In this document: one piece after another, positions 16,233-23,622 of the stretch
Position numbering within the stretch: position 1 is the first letter of the stretch
Layout of the letters: every line of letters starts with the position of its first letter
Made by a program: the position numbers and the translations under genes
Assembly (NCBI RefSeq): GCF_037078405.1
Contig: NZ_JAYMGZ010000001.1
Span: 930,001 to 994,000, forward strand
Source: Haloarcula sp. DT43
GTDB taxonomy: Archaea > Halobacteriota > Halobacteria > Halobacteriales > Haloarculaceae
Direction of reading: 5' to 3'
Length of the DNA stretch: 64,000 nucleotides
Notes under the pieces: generated by a model
The model's input: only the letters and a program-made list of their open reading frames with translations
Told to the model about the DNA's origin: nothing
Databases searched by the model: none

Positions 16233-17813
16233 CTAGCTCGACGAGATGACGTCGTCAATGCGGACGATCATCGTCGCCGCCTCGGTGGCGGAGTCGACGG
16301 CCTCGCGCTTGACGGCGGCGGGGTCGAGGATGCCGTACTCGACGGGGTCACCGACGACGCCGGTCTGTCCCTCGCTGATGACGCCGGCGATGCCCTCGCT
16401 CTCGTGTTCGGCGCGGAGGTCGACGAGCGCGTCGATGGCGTCGAGGCCCGTGTTCTCCGCGAGCGTGCGGGGCAGCACGTCGACGGCGTCGGCGAACGCC
16501 TCGACGGCGAGCTGCTTGCGGCCCTCGATGGACGCCGCTTCCGAGCGGATGTGGTCGGCGATGGCGATTTCGGTCGCGCCTGCGCCGGGGACCACGCCGC
16601 CGGCGTCGAGCGCGGCGATGACGGTGTCGAGCGCGTCGTTGAGTGCGCGTTCGAGCTCGTCGACGACGTGTTCGGTGGAGCCGCGAGCGATGATGGTGAC
16701 GGACTCGGCGGTCGCGCCGCCGGTGATGAACGTCACTTCGTCGTCGCCCTGTTTCTCGACGTCGACGCTGTCGGCGTGGCCGAGCGCGTCCTCGTCGAGG
16801 GCTTCGAGCGAGCCGACGCGCTTCGCGCCGGTGGCCTCGACGATGTCCTTGGCGGTCGAGGAGCTGATGCCGTCGGCGACGAAGACACCCGCCTTGGCGA
16901 GCTGGGAGGCGACGCGGTCGGCGACGTCCTCGGTGACGAAGGCGACGTCAGCGCCGCTCTCGACGACGTCCTCGGCGTAGCCCGACAGCTCCTGCTCCTC
17001 GGCGTCGAGGGCGGCGTTGAGCTGGTCGACGCTGGAGACGTTGTACTCGGCGTCGATGTTGCTCTCGCGGACGTCGAGCTCGGTGTCGATGACCGCGATG
17101 GACGCGTCCTCGACCGAGGTCGGCATGTTGTCGTGGACGGTCGTCTCGTCGACGATGACGCCCTCGACGAGCTCCGTCGCGGAGGAGGCCGCGCCCGTCT
17201 GGGCGTGGACCTCGATGTTGTCCCGACGGACGCCGTTGTCGCTCTTGGCGTGGCGGACGGCGTCGACGACGACTTCGGCGAGGCGCTCGGCCTCGACGTC
17301 GCCGGTGCCCTTGCCGGTCATCGAGGACTCGGCGACCTCGACCAGCGTCTCGTCGTCGAGGTCCACGTCGAGGACGACCTCGTTGATGGCCTCCTGTGCG
17401 AGTTCCGCGGCGGCGGAGTACCCCTCGACGATTGTCGTCGGGTGGACGTCGTCGTCGAGCAGGTCCTCGGCTTTCGTCAGCAGTTCCCCGGCCAGCACGG
17501 ACGCCGTCGTCGTCCCGTCGCCCACTTCGTCCTCCTGGGTCTGGGCGACCTCGACGATCATCTGGGCCGCGGGGTGCTCGATGTCCATCTCGGAGAGGAT
17601 GGTCGCCCCGTCGTTGGTGATGACCACGTCGCCGTCGTCGGAGACGAGCATCTTGTCCATGCCGCGGGGACCGAGCGTGGTCCGTACGGACTCGCTTACG
17701 GCCTTTCCGGCGGAGATGTTCGATGACTGTGCGTCCTTTCCGTGTGTGCGCTGGGCGTCCTCATCAAGGATGAAAAGAGGCTGGCCGCCCATGCGTCGCT
17801 GGCCAGATGACAT
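16233..17813 (-). CDS. thermosome subunit (group II chaperonin), tail-less variant
   Basis: A 526-residue ATP-dependent group II chaperonin subunit, part of a double-ring complex that folds proteins in the cytosol. Motifs visible: [20 protein letters not shown], nucleotide-binding [14 protein letters not shown], and the apical/hinge blocks. Two deviations: there is no Gly-Gly-Met repeat tail (it ends [11 protein letters not shown]), and the usual VPGGGA of the equatorial ATP site reads VPGAGA. Both suggest the divergent third-type subunit (CCT3-like in Haloferax) and not a major one. A strong TATA lies at 17851-17859; an oligo-T terminator follows. Confidence 0.94.
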   Translation of the reverse strand: MSSGQRRMGGQPLFILDEDAQRTHGKDAQSSNISAGKAVSESVRTTLGPRGMDKMLVSDDGDVVITNDGATILSEMDIEHPAAQMIVEVAQTQEDEVGDGTTTASVLAGELLTKAEDLLDDDVHPTTIVEGYSAAAELAQEAINEVVLDVDLDDETLVEVAESSMTGKGTGDVEAERLAEVVVDAVRHAKSDNGVRRDNIEVHAQTGAASSATELVEGVIVDETTVHDNMPTSVEDASIAVIDTELDVRESNIDAEYNVSSVDQLNAALDAEEQELSGYAEDVVESGADVAFVTEDVADRVASQLAKAGVFVADGISSSTAKDIVEATGAKRVGSLEALDEDALGHADSVDVEKQGDDEVTFITGGATAESVTIIARGSTEHVVDELERALNDALDTVIAALDAGGVVPGAGATEIAIADHIRSEAASIEGRKQLAVEAFADAVDVLPRTLAENTGLDAIDALVDLRAEHESEGIAGVISEGQTGVVGDPVEYGILDPAAVKREAVDSATEAATMIVRIDDVISSS

Positions 17814-17850
17814 ATGTGTTGAACCTCACTTAAGACAAGGCAAGCGGTTC

Positions 17851-17859
17851 TATATAAAG
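17851..17859 (-). promoter_or_regulatory. thermosome TATA box
   Basis: CTTTATATA on the minus strand, centred about 42 bp upstream of the thermosome ATG, predicts a leader of roughly 15 nt. Confidence 0.65.
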
Positions 17860-17903
17860 CTTTCTAACACTGCGGGCCGCTCGTCGGGCGACAGCGCCGC
17901 CCT

Positions 17904-17925
17904 GTCCGTCCAATTCCGGACGGAC
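17904..17925. promoter_or_regulatory. 8-bp-arm dyad, candidate operator in a divergent promoter
   Basis: GTCCGTCC-aattcc-GGACGGAC is a perfect inverted repeat ending 10 bp upstream of the TATA-like TTTAATATA (about 17936-17944) of the amidohydrolase-like gene. It also lies upstream of the thermosome promoter, so one regulator could control both. Confidence 0.5.
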
Positions 17926-17967
17926 CTGCACATGTTTTAATATAGGGGTATACACACCGTACAGTAG

Positions 17968-18777
17968 ATGCTGGAGCTGGAGCACGGGTTCCGCGTCGTC
18001 GACGTACACGCGCGCTTAGAGCCCGACGAACAGCGCCGACCCCAGGAGGGAATGGGCGACCCGGAACGGCTCGAACGGGAGATGCATCAGGCGGGCGTGG
18101 TCCGCTCCGTCGTCTTCCCCGGCGAGCGCGAGGGCTCGTATCTCAAGGCGAACAACGCCGTCGCCCGGATGACCGTCGAGCGGCCGCTGGTCGCCTTCGC
18201 CAGGGTCAACGGCGCACGCGACCCGGGGAGCGGTCCCGGGTCGACCCTCCGGAACCTCGCGAGCAGTCGCACGGAGACCCACACCTCGCCGGCTGACATC
18301 GAGCAGTACGCCTACGACGACCGCTTCTACGGCTTCAAGCTCCACCCGCCGACCGACGGACTGCCCGACGAGGACGTGCTTGCGGAACTGGAGTCGGTTT
18401 CGCTGCCCGTCATCGTCCACGGCGGCGAGGCGTTCCCGCCCGAAGCCGTCGCCGAGTCGCTACTGACGTACGACTTCCCGGTCGTCCTCTCGCATTTCGG
18501 CGCGCACCCGCTCCGGCGGGACCTGATGGAACAGGCTATCGACCTGCTCGAAACGCACGACCAGTTGCACCTCGACACCAGCGCGGTCCGCTATCGCCGA
18601 CCCATGGAGCGGGCGATACTGGAACATCCAGACCGGGTTCTGTTCGGGAGCGGCGTTCCCGGCGTTCACCCGAACGTGGCCGTGATGGAGATTCTGACGC
18701 TCGACGTGCCAGAAGACGCGATGCGCAAGGTGTTCTCGAACAACCCCAGCCGGGTCATCGAGGCGCTGGCTCCCTGA
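17968..18777 (+). CDS. amidohydrolase-2-like TIM-barrel protein with altered metal ligands
   Basis: A 269-residue protein with the amidohydrolase-2 barrel pattern: VDVHARL (strand 1), YGFKLHPPTDGLPDED, VIVHGGEAFPPE, VVLSHFGAHP and VLFGSGVPGVHP. In active family members strand 1 normally carries D-x-H-x-H and the last motif G-S-D; here these read DVHAR and FGSG, so two metal or catalytic ligands are replaced. The fold call is firm, but hydrolase activity is doubtful. The ATG sits about 28 bp after a TATA box, indicating a leaderless transcript. It is divergent from the thermosome. Confidence 0.75.
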   Translation: MLELEHGFRVVDVHARLEPDEQRRPQEGMGDPERLEREMHQAGVVRSVVFPGEREGSYLKANNAVARMTVERPLVAFARVNGARDPGSGPGSTLRNLASSRTETHTSPADIEQYAYDDRFYGFKLHPPTDGLPDEDVLAELESVSLPVIVHGGEAFPPEAVAESLLTYDFPVVLSHFGAHPLRRDLMEQAIDLLETHDQLHLDTSAVRYRRPMERAILEHPDRVLFGSGVPGVHPNVAVMEILTLDVPEDAMRKVFSNNPSRVIEALAP

Positions 18778-18811
18778 CCGTCCGACGGCGTCCCGCCGGC
18801 CCGGACCACGC

Positions 18812-19717
18812 CTACCGCCAGTCGTAGACGGTTACCGCGCGGTCCGCGCGCGCGGAGCGCCCGTTCGGGTTCCGCCGTGGCGTCCGGTCGGTCACGCGCG
18901 CCCGTACGCCGTCGACGACTCCGGCCCCGACGCCGCCGAACACGTCCTGCCCGTTCCCGAGCCACTGGGACGGCGTCGTCTCCCCCCGAACGACGTCTAG
19001 CAGCGCGTTCTTGGCGTCGCCCACCGCGTGGCTGAAGAGCCGGCGCAGGACGGTCGGCCGGAGGTTGTAGTTCTTCACCAGCCGATAGGCCAGCGAGCGG
19101 TACTTCCAGTTCCAGTCGGTCTCCGCGATGCCGCCGTCGGCCTCGAACTCGCGGCTGACGCACATCTCCGTGCTCCAGGCGACGCCGTAGTCGCCGGCGG
19201 CCATCCGGTGTGCGAAGTCCCGGGCGCTGCCGACGTTCAGGTACTCGTCGAACCCGTCCAGGGCCTCCAGCACGTCGGCGTCGAAGGCGACGTTCCCGGG
19301 GTTGAAGTACGTCACGTCGCGGCCGGCTATCGTCCGCGTCTCCTCCGTCTCGGTCGTCATCCCGGTCCGCAGCTGCTGGTGTGTCGGCCCGGTAATCGCC
19401 CGGGCGGCCCCCGAGAGCCCGCGCTTGACCGCGTCGGCCCAGCCGGACTCGACCGAGAGCGACTGGTGGACGAGCGCGACGACGTCCCCCGTCGCCCGGT
19501 CGAGTCCGGCGTTGCGGGCGACCGTGACCGAGCGGTCGGCGATTTCGACGAGCACGGACACGTCGTTCCGGTCACGGACCATCCCGGTCGTACCGTCGGC
19601 CGAGGGGCCGTTGACGACGATGATTTCCGCGTCCGGGACCTGCTCGGTGAGTGCGTCCAGACAGCCGGCCAGTTCCTCCCGGCCGTTCAACGTCGGGACC
19701 ACTACCGAGATATCCAT
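18812..19717 (-). CDS. family 2 glycosyltransferase
   Basis: A 301-residue GT-A glycosyltransferase: ISVVVPTLNGREELAGCLDAL at the N-terminus (nucleotide-sugar fold), IIVVNGPSADGT, and ARNAGLDRATGDVVALVHQSL where a DxD-like metal motif would sit; the acidic residues there are replaced by H-Q. The later YFNPGNVAFDADVLEALDGFDE is the acceptor-side block. No membrane helix is evident. It probably acts in surface glycan or lipid glycosylation, with unknown donor and acceptor. It precedes (in its own direction) nothing cotranscribed; its neighbour the methyltransferase lies upstream on the same strand. Confidence 0.85.
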   Translation of the reverse strand: MDISVVVPTLNGREELAGCLDALTEQVPDAEIIVVNGPSADGTTGMVRDRNDVSVLVEIADRSVTVARNAGLDRATGDVVALVHQSLSVESGWADAVKRGLSGAARAITGPTHQQLRTGMTTETEETRTIAGRDVTYFNPGNVAFDADVLEALDGFDEYLNVGSARDFAHRMAAGDYGVAWSTEMCVSREFEADGGIAETDWNWKYRSLAYRLVKNYNLRPTVLRRLFSHAVGDAKNALLDVVRGETTPSQWLGNGQDVFGGVGAGVVDGVRARVTDRTPRRNPNGRSARADRAVTVYDWR

Positions 19718-19789
19718 ACCTCTGGGTACGACGGCGAAGGCGCTTAAAAGTCGCGGGAAACGGCTACCGGCGTTCGGGGAACACCCATG

Positions 19790-20494
19790 CTACACGTGGG
19801 TGTTCCAGTACGACACCGAGGCCATCTTCTCGCCGAGGGGCGTCCCACCAAGCGCCGTGTCGATGGACCGGAAGGAGGCCGCCAGTTCGTTCGGAATCTT
19901 CCGGTAGAAGCCGTAGGGAAGCAGCCAGTCGTGGTTCGCGTCGGTCAGTTCCAGCCCGGCACCGTCCAGCAGTCGGTCGATCTCCCAGCGCGAGTAGAGC
20001 CGCGACCCCATCGGGAGCGCCCAGTTGTATATCGACCGGGTCGAAAACCGGTTGAACGTATCGAAGAAGACCTGTTCCTTCGAGACGCGGCGCATCTCCG
20101 CGAGGAACGCCGCGGGCGTGTCCGCAAGGTGGAAAAAGCGCATCGCAAACACGGTGTCGAAATGGTCGTCGGGGAACGGGAGCCGCGCCGCGTCGCCCCG
20201 CATGAACTCGACGTGGTCGTCGACGCCGGTCGCCTGTGCCTTCTCGCGGCCCTGCTGGAGCATCGGGCCCGAGATGTCCAGGCCAGTGATGTTCGCGCCG
20301 CGCTCGGCCAGCATCACGGTGAACCGTCCCGTGCCGCAGGCTACCTCAAGCACGTCCTTGTCGGCCACGGGACCGATGGCGTCGAGGACGGCCTGCTTCT
20401 CGCGTCGGTCAATCAGCCGACCGCCGCGGGAGAACCGCTTGGCCTCGTACTCTTCGGCCACGGTGTCGGCCTGATACCACTCCTGCCCTTTCAC
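19790..20494 (-). CDS. class I SAM-dependent methyltransferase
   Basis: A 234-residue methyltransferase with the SAM-binding motif I VLEVACGTGRFTVMLAERG, motif II-like GLDISGPML and motif IV VFAMRFFHL. The GTG start at 20494 (VKGQEWYQADTVAEEYEAKRF) is chosen over the in-frame ATG at 20626, because the extra 44 residues are basic and low-quality and a TATA-like TTTTATC lies about 29 bp upstream of the GTG. The substrate is unknown; similarity in layout to UbiE/MenG-type enzymes suggests a small hydrophobic acceptor, but that is weak. Confidence 0.85.
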   Translation of the reverse strand: MKGQEWYQADTVAEEYEAKRFSRGGRLIDRREKQAVLDAIGPVADKDVLEVACGTGRFTVMLAERGANITGLDISGPMLQQGREKAQATGVDDHVEFMRGDAARLPFPDDHFDTVFAMRFFHLADTPAAFLAEMRRVSKEQVFFDTFNRFSTRSIYNWALPMGSRLYSRWEIDRLLDGAGLELTDANHDWLLPYGFYRKIPNELAASFRSIDTALGGTPLGEKMASVSYWNTHV

Positions 20495-20732
20495 GGTGTA
20501 TTGCTCACCCCGCGGGGGATAAAACGATACTGGAATCCCCTTTCGCCGGTCGCGCCGTCTCCGGGGCCTCCCCGTCTTCGGCCCCGCGTTACCCGAGGCC
20601 ACCTCGCGGACGCCGACGGAAACCACACGATATCGGACCTGTATAAGGGTACATTAAACACTTCATAGAATCTGTATTGTTTGGTCATGCATATAGCCAA
20701 GTTTTACCAGTAAGTCTTGAATATCACCCACT

Positions 20733-21002
20733 ATGAGCGCATTAACTGAAAACGCTGCACCAGCACCTTTCACCGACGAGGAGTTCCGCGACACCCTGCG
20801 TGAGCTCCCGCCGAGCGCGAAGCTCGTGGCGAAGGTGCTGGAAGACGACGCGCCGTTGTCACAGGGCGAACTGGCCGAGAACTCACTGCTCCCCGACCGG
20901 ACCGTCAGGTACGCACTGAACCGGCTGGAGGAGTCCGACCTGGTCGACTCCCGGTACAGCTTCACCGACGCGCGCAAACAGGTTTATTTCCTCACGGTCT
21001 GA
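20733..21002 (+). CDS. small winged-helix transcriptional regulator (89 aa)
   Basis: An 89-residue single wHTH protein: PPSAKLVAKVLEDDAPLSQGE (helices 1-2), LAENSLLPDRTVRYALNRLEE (recognition helix) and SRYSFTDARKQVYFL (wing). It resembles MarR/ArsR-like haloarchaeal one-domain regulators without a ligand domain. A TATA-like TTTTACC about 27 bp before the ATG predicts a leaderless mRNA. It is followed 10 bp later by the MBL hydrolase gene, so it may regulate or be cotranscribed with it. The targets are unknown. Confidence 0.85.
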   Translation: MSALTENAAPAPFTDEEFRDTLRELPPSAKLVAKVLEDDAPLSQGELAENSLLPDRTVRYALNRLEESDLVDSRYSFTDARKQVYFLTV

Positions 21003-21011
21003 CCCGCCGGC

Positions 21012-21797
21012 ATGGACTGGCAGCGGGCCGACGTGCCCGTCCCGACACGGGCACCGACCGGCACCACGGCAGCGTACGTTTGCGGCGACGAAACGGCTCT
21101 TCTCGTAGACCCCGCGGATACCGACGATGCGCTGGATACCCTTCTCAGTGACCGCACCATCGACCACATCGCGCTCACGCACCACCACCCCGACCACGCC
21201 GGTGCCGTCGCCCACTACGCCGGGGAGACGGACGCGACGGTCTGGGCGCGCCGGGGCCGAGCGGCCGACTTCGAGGCCGCGACCGGCGTCACCCCCGACA
21301 GGCTGTTCGCCGAGGGGACGACGATTCCGACCGACGCAGGTCCCGTGACCGTCCTCGACACACCGGGCCACGCCCCGGAGCACGTCGCCTTCGCGACCGA
21401 CAGGGCCGTCGTCTCCGGCGACCTCGCCGTCGCCGAGGGCAGCGTCGTCGTCGGCGCGCCGGAGGGCGACGTGCGGGCCTACCTCGCGTCGCTGCGCCGC
21501 CTCCACGCCAGACGCCCCGACGTGCTGTTGCCGGGTCACGGTCCCCGAGTCGAGACCCCCAGAGCGACCTGCCGACGGCTCATCGGTCACCGACTGGCGC
21601 GCGAGCGACGCGTCCGTGATGCCGTCGAAGACGGTGCCGCCACGCTGGACGAAATTCTCGACGCCGCCTACGAGAAGGACCTCGACGGCGTGCGCGACCT
21701 GGCCCGCGCGACAGTGTTGGCTCACCTCGAGAAACTCGCCGTCGAAGGCGCGGTCTCGTGGGACGGCGACCGGGCCGTGCCGAACCCGGCGGAGTGA
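21012..21797 (+). CDS. metallo-beta-lactamase-fold hydrolase
   Basis: A 261-residue MBL-fold enzyme. Metal ligands are visible in THHHPDHAGAV (HxHxDH), DTPGHAPEHV, the bridging Asp in VSGDLAV and the final His in LLPGHGPRV. Residues about 190-255 form a C-terminal helical/winged extension (ARATVLAHLEKLAVEGAVSW), as in LACTB2-like or glyoxalase-like hydrolases with a nucleic-acid- or substrate-gating domain. The substrate is unknown; a thioester or RNA is possible. It lies 10 bp after the wHTH gene and 33 bp before the YkgJ-type gene, consistent with one operon. Confidence 0.9.
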   Translation: MDWQRADVPVPTRAPTGTTAAYVCGDETALLVDPADTDDALDTLLSDRTIDHIALTHHHPDHAGAVAHYAGETDATVWARRGRAADFEAATGVTPDRLFAEGTTIPTDAGPVTVLDTPGHAPEHVAFATDRAVVSGDLAVAEGSVVVGAPEGDVRAYLASLRRLHARRPDVLLPGHGPRVETPRATCRRLIGHRLARERRVRDAVEDGAATLDEILDAAYEKDLDGVRDLARATVLAHLEKLAVEGAVSWDGDRAVPNPAE

Positions 21798-21830
21798 CGC
21801 CTTTTTGCCCGTCGGCCCGCTACCTCGGCT

Positions 21831-22535
21831 GTGGACTCCCTGGAAACCGAACTCGAACGGGCGCGTGCCCTCGACGAGGCGGCCCTGGCCGACGCTATCG
21901 AGACCATCGGGTTCGAGTGCACCCGCTGTGGCGCTTGCTGTAAGGCCGAGTCGGCGTGTGGTGAGAGCGCCGACGCCAGCGACCAGTCCGACGGGACCGA
22001 GGCCGAACCCCACACCGCCACGGTGTTCCCCGACGAAATCCGGCAGCTACAGGCGGCCGGGGAGTACGACTTTCGTGACGTGGCGCGGCCGATGCCGTAC
22101 GGCTTGGCCGACGGTCCGGACGGTCCCGAGGGCGAGACCTTCGAGTGGGCGCTCCAGACCGACGACTGCGGGGACTGTACTTTCTACGCCGAGGGCGACG
22201 ACGGCACGGGGGCCTGTACGGTCCACGGCGACCGCCCGCTCATCTGCCGGACCTACCCGTTCAGCGTCGCGCTCGGCGGGACGAGCCAGCCGATGGGCGA
22301 GGCGGTCGACGAGGAGGGGATGGTCCGAGCACACGAGTGCGAGGGGCTCGGCCGGGACATCGACAGAGATGACGCCGAAGAACTGGCCACGGCGCTGAAA
22401 GAACGCGCCGTTCGAGAACTCGAAGAGGCCATCGGCGTCCGCGACAACTACCGGCCCGTCGACCCGTCGGCGGGACAGGTCGTCGTCCACGACTCGGAGG
22501 GGGCAAAGCGCCCCGACGGCAGTCCATACGAGTGA
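21831..22535 (+). CDS. YkgJ/CxxCxxCC-type cysteine-cluster protein
   Basis: A 234-residue protein with the hallmark cysteine cluster CTRCGACCKAESAC near residues 27-42 and two further Cys groups, DDCGDCTFY and GACTVHGDRPLICRTYPF. This matches the UPF0153/YkgJ family, thought to bind zinc or an Fe-S cluster; its role is unresolved. An acidic insert (about residues 43-62) separates the first cluster from the conserved VFPDEIRQL. The GTG start at 21831 is used. It is probably in the operon of the wHTH and MBL genes and is convergent with the TRAM gene. Confidence 0.88.
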   Translation: MDSLETELERARALDEAALADAIETIGFECTRCGACCKAESACGESADASDQSDGTEAEPHTATVFPDEIRQLQAAGEYDFRDVARPMPYGLADGPDGPEGETFEWALQTDDCGDCTFYAEGDDGTGACTVHGDRPLICRTYPFSVALGGTSQPMGEAVDEEGMVRAHECEGLGRDIDRDDAEELATALKERAVRELEEAIGVRDNYRPVDPSAGQVVVHDSEGAKRPDGSPYE

Positions 22536-22578
22536 CTGTGGTCGGCGTCGCTGTGTCGGCCGGGCGACGACGGCGGCC

Positions 22579-22977
22579 TCAGACGTCGTCGATGACCTCG
22601 CCGACCGCGAAGTTCGACTTGACCTCGGTGACCTCTATCTTGACCCGGTCGCCGATTTCGGCCCCGGGAACGATGATGACGTAGCCGCGCTCGACGCGGG
22701 CGATGCCGTCGCCCTGCTTCCCGATGTCCTCGATTTCGACGTAGCGCGTCTCACCCGGTTCGACCGGCGGCTGTGGCTGGTCCGGCGGCGTCTCTGACAC
22801 CGTCTCCTCGTCGGTCTCCGTCCCCTCGTCGGCGGCGATGAGCGCGACGCGGTAGGTGCCGCCCGACTCGACTGCGCCCGTCTCGACCTCTCGACGCGGG
22901 ACCTCCACGACGTACCGGTCCCCCTCGTCGCGGATATCGGCACTGAACAGACACAGCAGTTGATCCGAGATTTCCAA
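22579..22977 (-). CDS. TRAM-domain protein with TTG start
   Basis: A 132-residue protein whose C-terminal 60 residues form a TRAM RNA-binding domain: ETRYVEIEDIGKQGDGIARV, then GYVIIVPGAEIGDRVKIEVTEV, then FAVGEVID. The N-terminal part (EISDQLLCLFSADI, then YVVEVPRREVETGAVESG) is a haloarchaeal extension. I place the start at TTG 22977 because a near-consensus Shine-Dalgarno GGAGGT lies 8 nt upstream and a TATA-like TTTAGT about 45 bp upstream. The alternative ATG at 23013 would precede the predicted transcription start. It likely binds tRNA, rRNA or mRNA; single-TRAM proteins act as RNA chaperones in archaea. Confidence 0.85.
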   Translation of the reverse strand: MEISDQLLCLFSADIRDEGDRYVVEVPRREVETGAVESGGTYRVALIAADEGTETDEETVSETPPDQPQPPVEPGETRYVEIEDIGKQGDGIARVERGYVIIVPGAEIGDRVKIEVTEVKSNFAVGEVIDDV

Positions 22978-23085
22978 TGTGATAGACCTCCGTTCGGCCA
23001 CAAAACGGGCCATTACTAAAGAACTGCCGGAGCGAGCGACCGCTGCCGGCCCGCTGGACTCGACGGGCGACCGTGGTGTTTCCCG

Positions 23086-23226
23086 CCTGTACCAACCGCC
23101 CGCCGCGTGGCCCAACTCGCGGCTGTATCCCCGCACCGGGCGGCCGAAAACCGCACGACGGCGAGCCGTTAACCGTCTGTACCAAATCCAATAAGGGTGT
23201 CTCGGCACTGCTAGTACCTGTACTAA
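23086..23226 (+). promoter_or_regulatory. three YCTGTACYAA repeats and a palindrome upstream of a wHTH gene
   Basis: CCTGTACCAA (23086-23095), TCTGTACCAA (23176-23185) and CCTGTACTAA (23217-23226) lie between the divergent TRAM and wHTH genes. The last one is half of the dyad TAGTAC-ct-GTACTA (23212-23225), which abuts the wHTH start codon, an arrangement suited to autoregulation. Confidence 0.5.
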
Positions 23227-23468
23227 TGAGCGCCACCGCACAAGCCCCCGACAGCCCCCTCTCGGACAAGCAGCGACGGATTCTGGAGTATCTCCGTTCC
23301 AACGCCGACGACCAGACGTACTTCAAATCCCGGCTCATCGGCGACGAACTCGGACTCTCGGCGAAGGAAGTCGGGACGAACATGACGGCCATCGCCGACG
23401 GCGACCACGACGTGGCCGTCGAGAAGTGGGGGTACTCGTCTTCGACGACCTGGATGGTCGAGGCCTGA
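23226..23468 (+). CDS. small winged-helix DNA-binding protein (80 aa)
   Basis: An 80-residue wHTH protein: SDKQRRILEYLRSNADDQTY (helix 1), LIGDELGLSAKEVGTNMTAI (HTH) and VEKWGYSSSTTWMVE (wing). It is a conserved haloarchaeal small regulator type with no ligand domain. The ATG at 23226 is preceded immediately by a 14-bp dyad, and the recurring half-site TGTACYAA lies upstream, so negative autoregulation is plausible. It is divergent from the TRAM protein gene. The regulon is unknown. Confidence 0.8.
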   Translation: MSATAQAPDSPLSDKQRRILEYLRSNADDQTYFKSRLIGDELGLSAKEVGTNMTAIADGDHDVAVEKWGYSSSTTWMVEA

Positions 23469-23622
23469 GCCCGCCGAACGAGCGGTACTGGAGCCCGTGC
23501 AGAGACGGTTCGGTGTCGTCGCTCACTTCTCCCGTCAGCTACAATCCCCTGAGATGTGCCCTTCTGTCGCGAGAACTGAGTGTACACATTCATAACAACT
23601 GGCGGCATAGTCGGACCCAGTA

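Noticed and set aside
16215-17726. 503-codon open frame on the plus strand
   Set aside because: Antisense of the thermosome gene; repetitive V-D-G-V composition typical of reverse frames.
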